DNA of 64,000 nucleotides from Alkaliphilus hydrothermalis (GCF_016908555.1 NZ_JAFBEE010000002.1:124001-188000); one strand, 5' to 3'. Positions 34,118 to 43,400 are shown, counted from the first letter of the stretch. Numbers and translations: made by a program. Notes: a model not told the origin generated them from the sequence alone.

Positions 34118-35340
34118 AGATTTTATCAGTTTCGGAAGTAACTTCATATATAAAAAGAATACTATTCAATGACCCGATCCTTCATAATATTAGGGTAAAG
34201 GGGGAAATTTCCAACTATAAGCTCCATAGTAGTGGACACATGTACTTTACCCTTAAGGACCAACAGAGTCGCATAAACTGTGTCATGTTTAAGACCAACG
34301 CTGAGAAACTAAAGTTTGTATTAGAAGAGGGGCTAAAGGTCACAATTAAGGGTTATATTTCTGTCTATGAAAGGGATGGACAATATCAGCTATATGTTAA
34401 TGACATTGAGCCAGTGGGTATGGGGTCATTGTATCTTGCCTACCAGCAAATGAAGGAGAAATTGGAAAAGGAGGGGCTATTCGATTCTGTAAAGAAAAAG
34501 CCAATACCTTTTATGCCAGAGAAGATTGCACTGATTACTTCTCCAACAGGGGCGGCCATCCGTGATATGATTTCTGTCATTCGGCGGCGATATAAACGGG
34601 TAGAACTTGTGATTTTCCCTGTTTTGGTACAGGGAGAAAGTGCGGCAGAATCCATTGCCTGTGCTATCGAAATGGCCAATAGAATAGAAGACTTCGACTT
34701 AATTATTACTGGTAGAGGGGGAGGATCTATAGAAGAATTGTGGGCCTTCAATGAAGAAAGGGTGGCCAGGGCAATATTCCAAAGTAATATCCCAATTATT
34801 TCTGCAGTGGGTCATGAAACTGATTTTACCATAGCTGATTTCGTTGCCGATTTACGGGCACCTACGCCATCGGTGGCGGCAGAGCTGGCGGTACCTTCGC
34901 TTCGCGAATTAAAGGAGAATCTAGTCAGTCAACATAGAAGATTAGTTTTTACTATGAATACTAGAATCAAAGCTTTACATAGTCGATTGGATCGGGTAAA
35001 GAATAGCTATCCATTTAAATATCCTCTGAATACTGTCTATGATCATCGTCAAGTGGTGGATGGGCTGATGGAGGATTTAGTGAAGGAAATCAGAGTTTTA
35101 CATAGAAATAAAAGAATAAAGCTACATAGTATTGGACAAAGGTTGAATGGTCTTAGCCCATTATCAATTTTAAAACGGGGTTATTGTTATGCCCAACAGC
35201 AAAATCAAAAAGTAATTAGGAGCGTTGATGATGTCAAAATAGAAGATGTCGTCAATATTCGATTGATGGATGGGAAGGTCCAATGTAGGGTGATAAATGT
35301 TTTGAAGGAGGAGAATACCCTTGAGAAAAAAGAAATTTGA
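34108..35340 (+). CDS. xseA: exodeoxyribonuclease VII large subunit
   Basis: A 410-aa ExoVII large subunit. The N-terminal OB-fold has V-K-G-E-I-S-N-Y-K and H-M-Y-F-T-L-K-D. The catalytic region has S-P-T-G-A-A-I-R-D, G-R-G-G-G-S-I-E-E-L-W and V-G-H-E-T-D-F. A C-terminal coiled coil and the L-K-R-G-Y terminal motif follow. It degrades single-stranded DNA with XseB. The gene overlaps folD by 10 bp and xseB by 20 bp. Confidence 0.95.
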   Translation: MQIKILSVSEVTSYIKRILFNDPILHNIRVKGEISNYKLHSSGHMYFTLKDQQSRINCVMFKTNAEKLKFVLEEGLKVTIKGYISVYERDGQYQLYVNDIEPVGMGSLYLAYQQMKEKLEKEGLFDSVKKKPIPFMPEKIALITSPTGAAIRDMISVIRRRYKRVELVIFPVLVQGESAAESIACAIEMANRIEDFDLIITGRGGGSIEELWAFNEERVARAIFQSNIPIISAVGHETDFTIADFVADLRAPTPSVAAELAVPSLRELKENLVSQHRRLVFTMNTRIKALHSRLDRVKNSYPFKYPLNTVYDHRQVVDGLMEDLVKEIRVLHRNKRIKLHSIGQRLNGLSPLSILKRGYCYAQQQNQKVIRSVDDVKIEDVVNIRLMDGKVQCRVINVLKEENTLEKKEI

Positions 35341-35548
35341 AGATGCCATTAAAAAACTAGAGGAGATTCTTCATCAGCTGGAGGATCAGGATATGGAACT
35401 GGAGGAGTCTCTTAAAATTTTTCAAGAGGGTGTTGAACTATACCAGTTCTGTCATCAGAAGCTAGACGATGCAGAAGAGAAAATATCAATGATAATCGAT
35501 GAAAATGGGGTTCTTAAGCAAGTGCCCTTTCCAGAAGGGGAGGAATAA
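35321..35548 (+). CDS. xseB: exodeoxyribonuclease VII small subunit
   Basis: A 75-aa helical hairpin protein with F-E-D-A-I-K-K-L-E-E-I and L-E-E-S-L-K-I-F-Q-E-G-V-E-L, typical of XseB. Several copies wrap around the XseA coiled coil. The start is TTG at 35321 after GAAGGAGGAG, inside the end of xseA. ispA starts 3 bp after its stop codon. Confidence 0.95.
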   Translation: MRKKKFEDAIKKLEEILHQLEDQDMELEESLKIFQEGVELYQFCHQKLDDAEEKISMIIDENGVLKQVPFPEGEE

Positions 35549-35550
35549 AA

Positions 35551-36438
35551 ATGGAATGGAAAAATCAAATGAAGAACTATATTGAGACTGTAAATGAGGA
35601 ATTGGATAAGTATTTTACCCTTCCCAAGGATAAAAATCAACAGGTTATTGAAGCTATGAAATATAGTGTTTTTGCGGGTGGTAAGAGACTGAGACCTATT
35701 TTGGCCCTTGCCTCTTATCAAATATTTGCAAAGAATTTTGAAGAAGTACTACCCTATGCCTGCGGTCTGGAAATGATCCATACCTATTCGTTAATCCATG
35801 ATGATTTGCCTGCCATGGATAATGATGACTATAGAAGGGGAAAGCTAACAAATCATAAGGTCTATGGAGAGGGGCTGGCTATTTTAGCTGGAGACGGTTT
35901 ATTAAATTATTCCTTTGAAGTAATGTTGGGGGATGCTATCAAACGAGATAACCCCAAACCTTTTCTTAGAAGTATTCACGAGATTGCTAAAGCAGCAGGG
36001 ATCCATGGAATGATTGGAGGTCAGACAGTGGACCTGCAAAGCGAAGGACAGGCTATTGATGCAGATACCTTGGACTATATTCATCACAATAAGACGGCTG
36101 CCCTGATCACTGCTCCATTAAAGATTGGAGCAATTATTGGAAATGCATCGGAAGAAGATATTAAGAATATGGAGTTTGTAGGTAGACAATTGGGACTAGC
36201 CTTCCAAATTAAAGATGATATACTAGATATTGTAGGGGATCAAGAAAAACTAGGAAAACCTATAGGAAGTGATGAGGATAACAATAAATCCACTTACCCT
36301 TCCATATATGGATTGGAGTATTCAATTCAAAAAGTACAAGAGCTAACGGATAGTATCAATGATGTTCTAGGTCGATACGGGGAAGCTTCAAACTTTTTAT
36401 ATGAGCTTAGCCAATACTTAGTCAATAGGGAATCTTAG
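35551..36438 (+). CDS. ispA: farnesyl/geranyl diphosphate synthase
   Basis: A 295-aa trans-prenyltransferase. It has G-G-K-R-L-R-P, the first Asp-rich motif D-D-L-P-A-M-D, G-Q-x-x-D in the middle and the second Asp-rich motif K-D-D-I-L-D. It makes C15 (or C10) diphosphate from IPP and DMAPP, supplying undecaprenyl and quinone precursors. Location next to xseB and upstream of dxs is the usual Firmicutes arrangement, here interrupted by PAP2, OLE RNA and oapA. Confidence 0.93.
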   Translation: MEWKNQMKNYIETVNEELDKYFTLPKDKNQQVIEAMKYSVFAGGKRLRPILALASYQIFAKNFEEVLPYACGLEMIHTYSLIHDDLPAMDNDDYRRGKLTNHKVYGEGLAILAGDGLLNYSFEVMLGDAIKRDNPKPFLRSIHEIAKAAGIHGMIGGQTVDLQSEGQAIDADTLDYIHHNKTAALITAPLKIGAIIGNASEEDIKNMEFVGRQLGLAFQIKDDILDIVGDQEKLGKPIGSDEDNNKSTYPSIYGLEYSIQKVQELTDSINDVLGRYGEASNFLYELSQYLVNRES

Positions 36439-36457
36439 ATTTTAAGGAGGAAATGCT

Positions 36458-36916
36458 GTGGGTTTTTTTGATACGATAGGTAATAATAGGGTGTTGTGGA
36501 TTTCTCTTTTGTCATGGTTTATTGCTCAGACAATAAAAGTAGTTCATACCCTTATTGTGGACAGAAGGTTTAATGCATGGCGATTCGTTGGATCTGGTGG
36601 TATGCCCAGCTCCCATTCATCCTTTGTAATGGGATTATCCACCTCTGTTGGATTAATTCATGGTTGGGATTCCTCAATATTTGCTATTGCTATCGTCTTT
36701 TCTTTTATTGTTATGTACGACGCTGCTGGCGTTCGTAGAGCTGTGGGTAGACAGGCGATTATTATTAATAAAATGATTGCTGATCTACACAATAAACAGG
36801 GTAAGAAGGAGAAAAAACTAACAGAACAAAGATTAAAGGAGCTAGTAGGGCATACACCTGTTGAGGTATTTGCAGGAGCGATTTTAGGGATTGTAGTGGC
36901 CTATATGATGATTTGA
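36458..36916 (+). CDS. divergent PAP2 family membrane protein (YuiD-like)
   Basis: A 152-aa protein with four to five hydrophobic segments and the divergent-PAP2 signature G-S-G-G-M-P-S-S-H-S-S, then Y-D-A-A-G-V-R-R-A-V-G-R-Q-A. The canonical PAP2 KX6RP motif is absent, as in the family. A polyprenyl- or lipid-phosphate substrate is plausible given ispA upstream, but no activity is established here. The start is GTG after AAGGAGG. The 3' end overlaps the promoter of the OLE RNA. Confidence 0.85.
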   Translation: MGFFDTIGNNRVLWISLLSWFIAQTIKVVHTLIVDRRFNAWRFVGSGGMPSSHSSFVMGLSTSVGLIHGWDSSIFAIAIVFSFIVMYDAAGVRRAVGRQAIIINKMIADLHNKQGKKEKKLTEQRLKELVGHTPVEVFAGAILGIVVAYMMI

Positions 36917-36941
36917 TAATGATTTTTGAATATGTTATAAT
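36913..36941 (+). promoter_or_regulatory. promoter of OLE RNA
   Basis: TTGATA (36913-36918) and TATAAT (36936-36941) are separated by 17 bp. The -35 element starts at the stop codon of the PAP2 gene. Transcription would start near 36948, about 40 nt before the conserved RNA begins. Confidence 0.65.
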
Positions 36942-36987
36942 TCCATATAGAATAGGTATTGCAAATTAAATACTTTATAATAATTGT

Positions 36988-37600
36988 AGTGGTGCAGTAT
37001 TCTAGTCAATTTAACCAACTTGGAAGGCGGGGCTAAAAATCCGTCAAAGGGCACATCGATGAAGTTCTTAGCTTCGGCTGCCGACGCCCAGTCGGGGGTC
37101 GATTCTGGGAGTAAGGAGATGGGGGCGATCTGCAATGGCATGCGGGCGATGACCCTCACTTCGTGGAGACCGATGTTAATCTACGGATTAGCGTGGGGAG
37201 AAACCTACAGGGGATGTACAGTAATATAGTACATACTGTAGAGTAGCCTGCCTTGAGTGGGATAGGTGGATAAGTAGATCAGTTTCTGGAGGATAGGGCC
37301 CATCTGAAGGATTCATTGCTACTTGAAACCTATACTGCAAAAGGGGCTAAGAGTTGGAAAAATTGTCGAGGAAATCTCCTAGACTGTTGGTTTGACCAAG
37401 TACATTAAGGATTACAGTGCGGACTAAGTGGTAATTCAGTCCTATCTTTGGCGACGAGATAGAGTTTGGTTTAAAGGGAAACCGCTGCCATGGCGACAGG
37501 CAGTACCGAACTGGGAAATCCAACTGGACCTAAGCCGTAAAATTTACTTAGTGTATTGCCACTAAATCTTAGCTGATAGTCTAGGCTATCAGCTTTATCT
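36988..37600 (+). ncRNA. ole: OLE RNA (Ornate Large Extremophilic RNA)
   Basis: About 610 nt of GC-richer, non-coding sequence in an AT-rich operon. I recognise it as OLE RNA from three facts. First, it lies between ispA/PAP2 and dxs. Second, an OapA gene follows immediately. Third, it has characteristic conserved blocks (ggcggggctaaaaatccg near 37026, gtcgggggtcgattctggg near 37090, accgctgccatggcgacagg near 37485). The ends can pair: agtggtg (36988-36994) with tgccact near 37563. A hairpin agctgatag / ctatcagct (37571-37594) closes the 3' end. OLE RNA forms a membrane ribonucleoprotein with OapA and is linked to cold, ethanol and metal-ion stress tolerance in other species. A 69-codon frame at 37020-37229 lies inside it and is not a gene. 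Confidence 0.9.
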
Positions 37601-37657
37601 ATATATTTCATATTTAAGTGGTTTGGTAGTTAATGATCTTATTATGGGGGGATTTTT

Positions 37658-38272
37658 TTGTCGTGTGGCAGTAAAAAAACCAAAAATGGGAATACTGATA
37701 AAAACAGTATATGGAAAAAGTACAATCTCAAATGGGTTGTTGTGGTCTCTATTTGGACTTTTTTTCTATCTATGGTGATTAGTGTATTATCGGAATCCGT
37801 TTTGGACAATACTGATGTAGTATCTGCTTTTATGATTTTATTATTAATTATTTTTATAGGAGTCGTTAGTGATATGATTGGAATCGCTGTAGCAGCAGCA
37901 GAGGAAAGACCCTTTCATGCAATGGCGGCTGATAAGGTGGATGGTGCAAAGTTCGCCATTAAACTATTGAAAAATGCTGGTGCCGTATCGAGCTTTTGTA
38001 ATGACGTAATTGGTGATATTTGCGGGATTGTCAGTGGAGTAGCAGGAGCAACGATTATTTTAAAATTGCCGAGTACATTTATTTCTACAGCGATCTTAAC
38101 CATTGTCCTTACGGGCTTTGTTGCTTCTTTGACGGTGGGAGGAAAGGCTTTAGGAAAAAGTGTTGCTATATATCAGTCACAATTAATTGTATATAAGACT
38201 GCTAAGGTCTTGGATTTTATTAATAAAAAATTTGGGCTAGACTTGATTCCTAACACAAATGGCAAAAAATAA
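37658..38272 (+). CDS. oapA: OLE-associated membrane protein OapA
   Basis: A 204-aa protein with an N-terminal basic tail and hydrophobic segments at about residues 27-46, 59-80, 125-145 and 150-170. Between them is a conserved region, I-G-I-A-V-A-A-A-E-E-R-P-F-H-A-M-A-A-D-K-V-D-G-A, followed by a conserved C-N-D-V-I-G-D-I-C-G-I. OapA binds OLE RNA and carries it to the membrane. The start is TTG at 37658 after GGGGGGATTTT. It follows the OLE RNA by about 60 bp and is followed by dxs, matching the neighbourhood known from other OLE-bearing species. Confidence 0.88.
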   Translation: MSCGSKKTKNGNTDKNSIWKKYNLKWVVVVSIWTFFLSMVISVLSESVLDNTDVVSAFMILLLIIFIGVVSDMIGIAVAAAEERPFHAMAADKVDGAKFAIKLLKNAGAVSSFCNDVIGDICGIVSGVAGATIILKLPSTFISTAILTIVLTGFVASLTVGGKALGKSVAIYQSQLIVYKTAKVLDFINKKFGLDLIPNTNGKK

Positions 38273-38290
38273 GAAAGAGGATGAGAGAGC

Positions 38291-40192
38291 ATGTATAAAT
38301 ATTTGAACCAGATTAACTCTCCCCATGATTTAAGAAGGTTAAAAGAAACTGAAATAGAGGTTTTATCTAAAGAAATAAGAAGATTTTTAATTAATTCAGT
38401 TTCCAAAACCGGAGGACATCTAGCATCTAACCTAGGTGTAGTAGAGTTAACTTTAGCAATGCACACAATATTTGATAGTCTTCGAGACAAGTTTATTTGG
38501 GACGTGGGGCATCAAAGCTATGTCCACAAGATGATTACTGGAAGAAGAGAAGATTTTACAACTCTACGACAATATAAGGGGTTAAGTGGTTTCCCAAAGA
38601 GAAAAGAAAGCTTTCACGATCATTTTGATACTGGTCATAGTAGCACCTCTATTTCTGCTGCCCTTGGAATGGCTTCTGTAAGGGATTTAAAGAGAGAAGA
38701 CCATTCTATCGTGGCAGTCATAGGAGATGGCGCTTTAACAGGAGGAATGGCCTTTGAGGCCTTAAACCATGCAGGGCAAAATAAAAGCAACCTATTGGTA
38801 ATCCTGAATGATAATGAAATGTCCATTTCGCAAAATGTTGGTGGTATGTCTAACTATTTAAGTAAATTAAGGACAACTCCTATGTATTCTAAAGTAAAGG
38901 GAGATGTGGAAAATCTAATTAGTCAGATTCCAGCCATTGGTAAAACGATGGTTAAAACAGCAGAAAAGGCTAAGGATGCAATAAAATACTTTGTTGTTCC
39001 TGGCGTATTTTTTGAGGAACTTGGGTTTACATACATAGGTCCTATCGATGGACATAATTATAATGCCCTCTGTAAGGCACTGAAGCAGAGCAAAAATATC
39101 TCTGGTCCTGTTCTACTTCATGTGTTAACAAAAAAGGGTAAGGGATATTCTTTGGCGGAGGCTTCTCCCCATGATTTTCATGGAGTTAGTCCATTTAAAG
39201 TGGATTCAGGAAAACCCCTATCTAATAAGGATAAAGTAACTTATTCGGATGTAGCAGGAAAATCTCTGATAGAACTAGCGGAGGAAGATCAGAGGGTTGT
39301 AAGCATTACGGCTGCTATGCCGGCCGGAACTGGGATGACGGGCTTTTCCCAGAGGTACCCCCATCGTTTCTTTGATGTTGGGATTGCTGAACAGCACGCA
39401 GTTACCTTTGCAGCAGGAATGGCTGCGGAAGGGTACAAACCCTTTGTTCCAATTTATTCGACTTTTTTACAAAGGGGATTCGACCAAGTTGTTCATGATG
39501 TTTGTATACAAAACCTGCCAGTAACCCTATTGGTGGATCGGGCAGGACTTGTAGGAAATGATGGTGAGACCCATCACGGCTCCTTTGATATTTCCTTCTT
39601 ATCCTGTATACCAAACCTTACTTTTATGTCTCCGAAGGATGGAAAAGAACTTAGGGCAATGATTAAGTACGCTGGTAAAGTAAATGGACCGGTTGCCATC
39701 AGATATCCAAGGGGCTCTGCAGGAGAAGTAGCATCGGAGTTAGGAGAGGAAATTATAACAGGCAAAGGTGAGATTGTATATGAGGGCGGTAAAGATGTGG
39801 TAATATTTGCACTAGGACATATGAATGATGTAGGTCTTAAAGTCTGTAGGAGTCTTCAAGAACAGGGGATAAAAGCAACGCTGGTCAACCCCCGTTTCAT
39901 CAAGCCTCTAGATGAATATCTAATATTACAACAGGCCCATAGGTGTAAACGTATCTATACGATAGAGGATCATATAAAAATAGGTGGATTTGGAACGCAG
40001 GTATTAACGCTATTAAATGATAATCAAATAAATAAACAAGTGAAAATATTTGCTTTGCCCGACATGTTCGTAGAGCATGGTAATGTAGAAATATTACATG
40101 ATTTTTATGGGTTGAGTGGTGAAAAGATCACAGAGTCAATAATAGCGGATTTTGTCAGCAATGCAAGTGAAAAAATGATGATGTCTAGATAA
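38291..40192 (+). CDS. dxs: 1-deoxy-D-xylulose-5-phosphate synthase
   Basis: A 633-aa thiamine-diphosphate enzyme that condenses pyruvate and glyceraldehyde-3-phosphate, the first step of the MEP isoprenoid pathway. It has the TPP motif G-D-G-A-L-T-G-G-M-A ... N-D-N-E-M-S-I-S, D-V-G-H-Q-S-Y near the N-terminus, and the transketolase-type R-F-F-D-V-G-I-A-E-Q-H-A. The length is normal. The product feeds ispA upstream. The gene starts 18 bp after oapA. Confidence 0.96.
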   Translation: MYKYLNQINSPHDLRRLKETEIEVLSKEIRRFLINSVSKTGGHLASNLGVVELTLAMHTIFDSLRDKFIWDVGHQSYVHKMITGRREDFTTLRQYKGLSGFPKRKESFHDHFDTGHSSTSISAALGMASVRDLKREDHSIVAVIGDGALTGGMAFEALNHAGQNKSNLLVILNDNEMSISQNVGGMSNYLSKLRTTPMYSKVKGDVENLISQIPAIGKTMVKTAEKAKDAIKYFVVPGVFFEELGFTYIGPIDGHNYNALCKALKQSKNISGPVLLHVLTKKGKGYSLAEASPHDFHGVSPFKVDSGKPLSNKDKVTYSDVAGKSLIELAEEDQRVVSITAAMPAGTGMTGFSQRYPHRFFDVGIAEQHAVTFAAGMAAEGYKPFVPIYSTFLQRGFDQVVHDVCIQNLPVTLLVDRAGLVGNDGETHHGSFDISFLSCIPNLTFMSPKDGKELRAMIKYAGKVNGPVAIRYPRGSAGEVASELGEEIITGKGEIVYEGGKDVVIFALGHMNDVGLKVCRSLQEQGIKATLVNPRFIKPLDEYLILQQAHRCKRIYTIEDHIKIGGFGTQVLTLLNDNQINKQVKIFALPDMFVEHGNVEILHDFYGLSGEKITESIIADFVSNASEKMMMSR

Positions 40193-40215
40193 TTATTGAG
40201 TTTAGGAGATGGGTA

Positions 40216-41022
40216 ATGGCACAAAAGATAAGAATAGATCAATTATTATTCCAAGATGGATATTTTGATAGTAGAGAAAAGGCTAGAAGAGCCATAATGG
40301 CAGGTTTAGTATTAGTGGACCAACAAAGGATTGACAAGCCGGGTACAAAGGTCAATGAAGATGCCAATATTGTTGTGAAGGGTGGAGGTTTACCCTATGT
40401 AAGTCGTGGAGGGCTAAAGCTAGAAAAGGCAATAAAGGAATTTGATATTGAACTGACGGAAAAGGTATGTCTTGATGTAGGTTCCTCTACAGGGGGTTTT
40501 ACCGATTGTATGCTACAAAATGGTGCAAGAAAAGTCTTTGCTATTGATGTAGGGTATGGACAGTTGGATTGGAAGCTTCGACAGGATGAACGGGTTGTCT
40601 GTATGGAGCGTACAAATATTAGGTATGTTAAGGTGGAGGATTTAGGTGAACAGGGGGACTTCGCTTCCATTGATGTGGCCTTTATATCTTTAAAGTTGGT
40701 TCTCCCTGTAGTAAAAGAACTAATTCGTCAAGGGGGAGAAATCGTTGCTTTGGTAAAGCCGCAATTTGAAGCTGGAAAAGAAAATGTGGGGAAAAAGGGT
40801 GTTGTTAAGGACATTAAGATTCATCAACAGGTAGTTTTTGACATCGTTAACTTTAGTTCAGCCTTAGGTCTACAGATTAAAGATTTCTCTTTTTCACCTA
40901 TAAAGGGACCAGAAGGAAATATTGAATATTTATTACATTTATGCAACATTTCAGATGCTGAATCTCAAATCTCTGTGGATTATATTGAAAACAGAATTGT
41001 GGAGTCCCACCAAACACTGTAA
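40216..41022 (+). CDS. tlyA: TlyA family rRNA (cytidine-2'-O)-methyltransferase
   Basis: A 268-aa protein with an N-terminal S4 RNA-binding domain (I-R-I-D-Q-L-L-F, then K-A-R-R-A-I-M-A-G) and a C-terminal FtsJ/RrmJ-type methyltransferase domain. SAM motif I reads D-V-G-S-S-T-G-G-F-T-D-C, followed by A-I-D-V-G-Y-G-Q-L. K-P-Q-F-E-A-G and K-G-P-E-G-N-I-E complete the pattern. TlyA homologues methylate ribosomal RNA. It sits between dxs and argR, the standard location. Confidence 0.92.
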   Translation: MAQKIRIDQLLFQDGYFDSREKARRAIMAGLVLVDQQRIDKPGTKVNEDANIVVKGGGLPYVSRGGLKLEKAIKEFDIELTEKVCLDVGSSTGGFTDCMLQNGARKVFAIDVGYGQLDWKLRQDERVVCMERTNIRYVKVEDLGEQGDFASIDVAFISLKLVLPVVKELIRQGGEIVALVKPQFEAGKENVGKKGVVKDIKIHQQVVFDIVNFSSALGLQIKDFSFSPIKGPEGNIEYLLHLCNISDAESQISVDYIENRIVESHQTL

Positions 41023-41036
41023 TTTTAAAAGCAAAA

Positions 41037-41065
41037 TAAAAAGTCAGCGAAGCTGACTTTTTGTT
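41037..41065 (+). terminator. intrinsic terminator after tlyA
   Basis: The stem aaaagtcagc / gctgactttt with a 3-nt loop is followed by T-rich sequence. Confidence 0.85.
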
Positions 41066-41201
41066 TTGTAAAAAAAAAATAATATGATAAAATTTTTTGG
41101 AAATAATTTGTTTAAATGAAGGAATTTGTAGATTAATAGAGAATAATAAAAATACATAGAGTTGAATAAATCATTCTATTCCTAGTTGAAGGAGGATTGT
41201 C

Positions 41202-41651
41202 ATGAAATACACAAGACACGCAAAAATTTTAGAACTGATAGAAGCTCATGAAATTGAAACTCAAGAAGAACTCTCTGAAGAACTAAAAAAGAACGGCTTT
41301 AAAGTTACTCAAGCCACTGTATCTAGAGATATCAAGGAATTGAGACTAATTAAAGTATTAGCTAAGAGTGGAAAGTATAAGTATGCTACCCTAAAAAGTC
41401 AAGACTCGATTTTATCTGATAGATTGATTAGACTATTTAAGGACTCAATTCTTTCAATAGATCACGCGGGAAATATGTTGGTTTTAAAAACAATTCCTGC
41501 AGCAGCTCAAGCAGCAGCATCTGCCATCGATGCAGCTGGAATAGATGGGATTGTTGGATCTGTAGCAGGAGATGATACTATTTTTGTACTAATAAGGGAT
41601 CATGACAAGATGGAAGAAGCTAAGGAGAAATTTAAAAAATTAATGAAATAG
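41202..41651 (+). CDS. argR: arginine repressor ArgR/AhrC
   Basis: A 149-aa winged-helix repressor and hexamer-forming arginine sensor. The N-terminal DNA-binding domain includes T-Q-E-E-L-S-E-E-L and V-T-Q-A-T-V-S-R-D-I-K-E-L. The C-terminal oligomerisation and arginine-binding domain carries A-S-A-I-D-A-A-G-I-D-G-I-V-G-S-V-A-G-D-D-T-I. The length is normal. It controls arginine genes and lies before recN as usual. An upstream tgaat-N5-attc near 41163 resembles an ARG box but has irregular spacing. Confidence 0.95.
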   Translation: MKYTRHAKILELIEAHEIETQEELSEELKKNGFKVTQATVSRDIKELRLIKVLAKSGKYKYATLKSQDSILSDRLIRLFKDSILSIDHAGNMLVLKTIPAAAQAAASAIDAAGIDGIVGSVAGDDTIFVLIRDHDKMEEAKEKFKKLMK

Positions 41652-41663
41652 AGGAGGGCCTGT

Positions 41664-43373
41664 ATGCTGTTGGAGCTGGAGGTTAAAAACTTTGCTTTAA
41701 TTGACGAACTTTATCTTCAATTTGAAAAGGGATTAAATATTTTAACTGGGGAGACAGGAGCAGGTAAGTCTATCATAATAGATGCGGTAAATATGGCTAT
41801 AGGAGAGAGGGCCGATAGAGAATTTGTCCGTTCAGGTACAAACAAATGTACTGTACAAGCCTTGTTTGGCACTGAAGGAACTGTTGGATTGGAAAGTGTT
41901 CTGGAGGAATATGGCATTGAAAACAACCAGGAGCAGACTTTAGTGGTGACAAGAGAAATATATGCAAATGGAAGAAGTGTTTGTCGTGTAAATGGTACAA
42001 TTGTTACTCAAGGAATATTAAAGAACATTACTCAAAAGCTCATCGATATTCATGGACAACATCAGCATCAATCCTTGTTAAATCCTCAAGCCCATGTGGA
42101 CCTATTAGATGCATACGGGGGACAAGCAGTAAGTCAATTACTCGGAGATATTTCTGAAGGATATAAAACCCTTTTAGCACTGAGAGGGCAACTAAATTCT
42201 ATTTGTTCAAACGAAATAGAAAGGGAGAGAAAAATTGACCTATTGAAATTTCAAATCCAAGAAGTCAGAGCTGCTGAACTAAAAAGTGGAGAAGAAGAGG
42301 AACTGAATCAGCGGAAAGACTTTTTGGCCAATGGTGAGAAAATATTTAAGACCGTCGCTGAAGCATATGGTACCTTATATGAAGGAGATGAATTTTCGCC
42401 GTTATTGGACCAACTTTCAAAGACTGTGACACAACTCCACCAAATATCTTCTTTTGACCATCAATTGACTTATTTTTATCAAAGCTTAGAGGATATCCAA
42501 TATAAAATACAGGACATAACAAGAGATATGAGGGATTATAGAGACCAGATAGATTTTGATCCTGAATCCTTAAATGAAGTAGAAAAGCGTTTAGACATAA
42601 TTAACAATCTTAAGAGAAAATATGGTAAATCAGTTGAGGAAGTACTGGGATATTATCATAAAATCGAGAAGGAATTGGAATTATACGAAAATAGCGAAGC
42701 TGAAATTCTACGATTAAAGAAGTCAATTGAAAAGAAGCAACTTGAAATAGAAGAGAAAGCCCTGATTCTTAGCGGGATAAGAAAAACAATAGCGACTAAC
42801 TTTCAACAGGAATTGACTAAAATACTTGAGAATTTGAATATGGGGAAGGTATCATTCGATGTTTCCTTCAGTTATACATATGATTCAAATCAACAGTATA
42901 AGCTATCAGAAAAAGGGATAGACACAGTTGAATTTATGATATCCACCAATCTAGGTGAACCCCTAAAACCCTTGGCCAAAATTGCATCTGGGGGTGAAAT
43001 GTCAAGGATTATGTTGGCCCTTAAAACCATATTAGCAAATGTGGATCATATTCCGACATTAATTTTTGATGAAATTGATACGGGAATCAGTGGAAGAACC
43101 GCACAAGTGGTGGGACAAAATTTATATGATTTATCCCGTAACTATCAAATTATTTGCATTACCCATCTTCCACAGATCGCATCTTTAGCCGACCGACACT
43201 TTTTTATAGAAAAGAAAGAATCTGGAGGCACCACAAAAACAGAGGTGAATCCAATGAATATTGAGGAGCGAATTCGTGAAGTAGGTCGTCTTTTAGGGGG
43301 AGAGTTAACTGAAATTACCCTTACACATGCAAAAGAATTATTAAATAAAAAAAGTCCTAAAAGAAAATCTTAA
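41664..43373 (+). CDS. recN: DNA repair protein RecN
   Basis: A 569-aa SMC-like ATPase for double-strand-break repair. The N-terminal Walker A is G-E-T-G-A-G-K-S-I. It has H-G-Q-H-Q-H-Q-S near residue 133, a central coiled coil (about 180-390), and a C-terminal signature L-A-S-G-G-E-M-S-R-I-M-L-A-L-K followed by F-D-E-I-D-T-G-I-S-G. The terminal T-H-L-P-Q-I-A motif is present. It is co-transcribed with argR (12-bp gap). The terminator stem overlaps its last codons. Confidence 0.96.
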   Translation: MLLELEVKNFALIDELYLQFEKGLNILTGETGAGKSIIIDAVNMAIGERADREFVRSGTNKCTVQALFGTEGTVGLESVLEEYGIENNQEQTLVVTREIYANGRSVCRVNGTIVTQGILKNITQKLIDIHGQHQHQSLLNPQAHVDLLDAYGGQAVSQLLGDISEGYKTLLALRGQLNSICSNEIERERKIDLLKFQIQEVRAAELKSGEEEELNQRKDFLANGEKIFKTVAEAYGTLYEGDEFSPLLDQLSKTVTQLHQISSFDHQLTYFYQSLEDIQYKIQDITRDMRDYRDQIDFDPESLNEVEKRLDIINNLKRKYGKSVEEVLGYYHKIEKELELYENSEAEILRLKKSIEKKQLEIEEKALILSGIRKTIATNFQQELTKILENLNMGKVSFDVSFSYTYDSNQQYKLSEKGIDTVEFMISTNLGEPLKPLAKIASGGEMSRIMLALKTILANVDHIPTLIFDEIDTGISGRTAQVVGQNLYDLSRNYQIICITHLPQIASLADRHFFIEKKESGGTTKTEVNPMNIEERIREVGRLLGGELTEITLTHAKELLNKKSPKRKS

Positions 43374-43400
43374 TTTTCTTTTAGGACTTTAATTTTTTTT
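43351..43400 (+). terminator. strong intrinsic terminator overlapping the recN stop codon
   Basis: A perfect 18-bp stem (43351-43368 paired with 43373-43390) with a 4-nt loop is followed by eight T residues. The 5' arm encodes the last residues of RecN. Confidence 0.9.

Noticed and set aside
37020..37229. 69-codon frame inside the OLE RNA
   Set aside because: The sequence is strongly conserved structured RNA in the OLE family; the frame has no ribosome-binding site and unlikely residue composition.
41163..41177. ARG-box-like tgaat-N5-attc upstream of argR
   Set aside because: The spacing is one base too long for a normal ARG box and only one copy is present; it is noted but not annotated.
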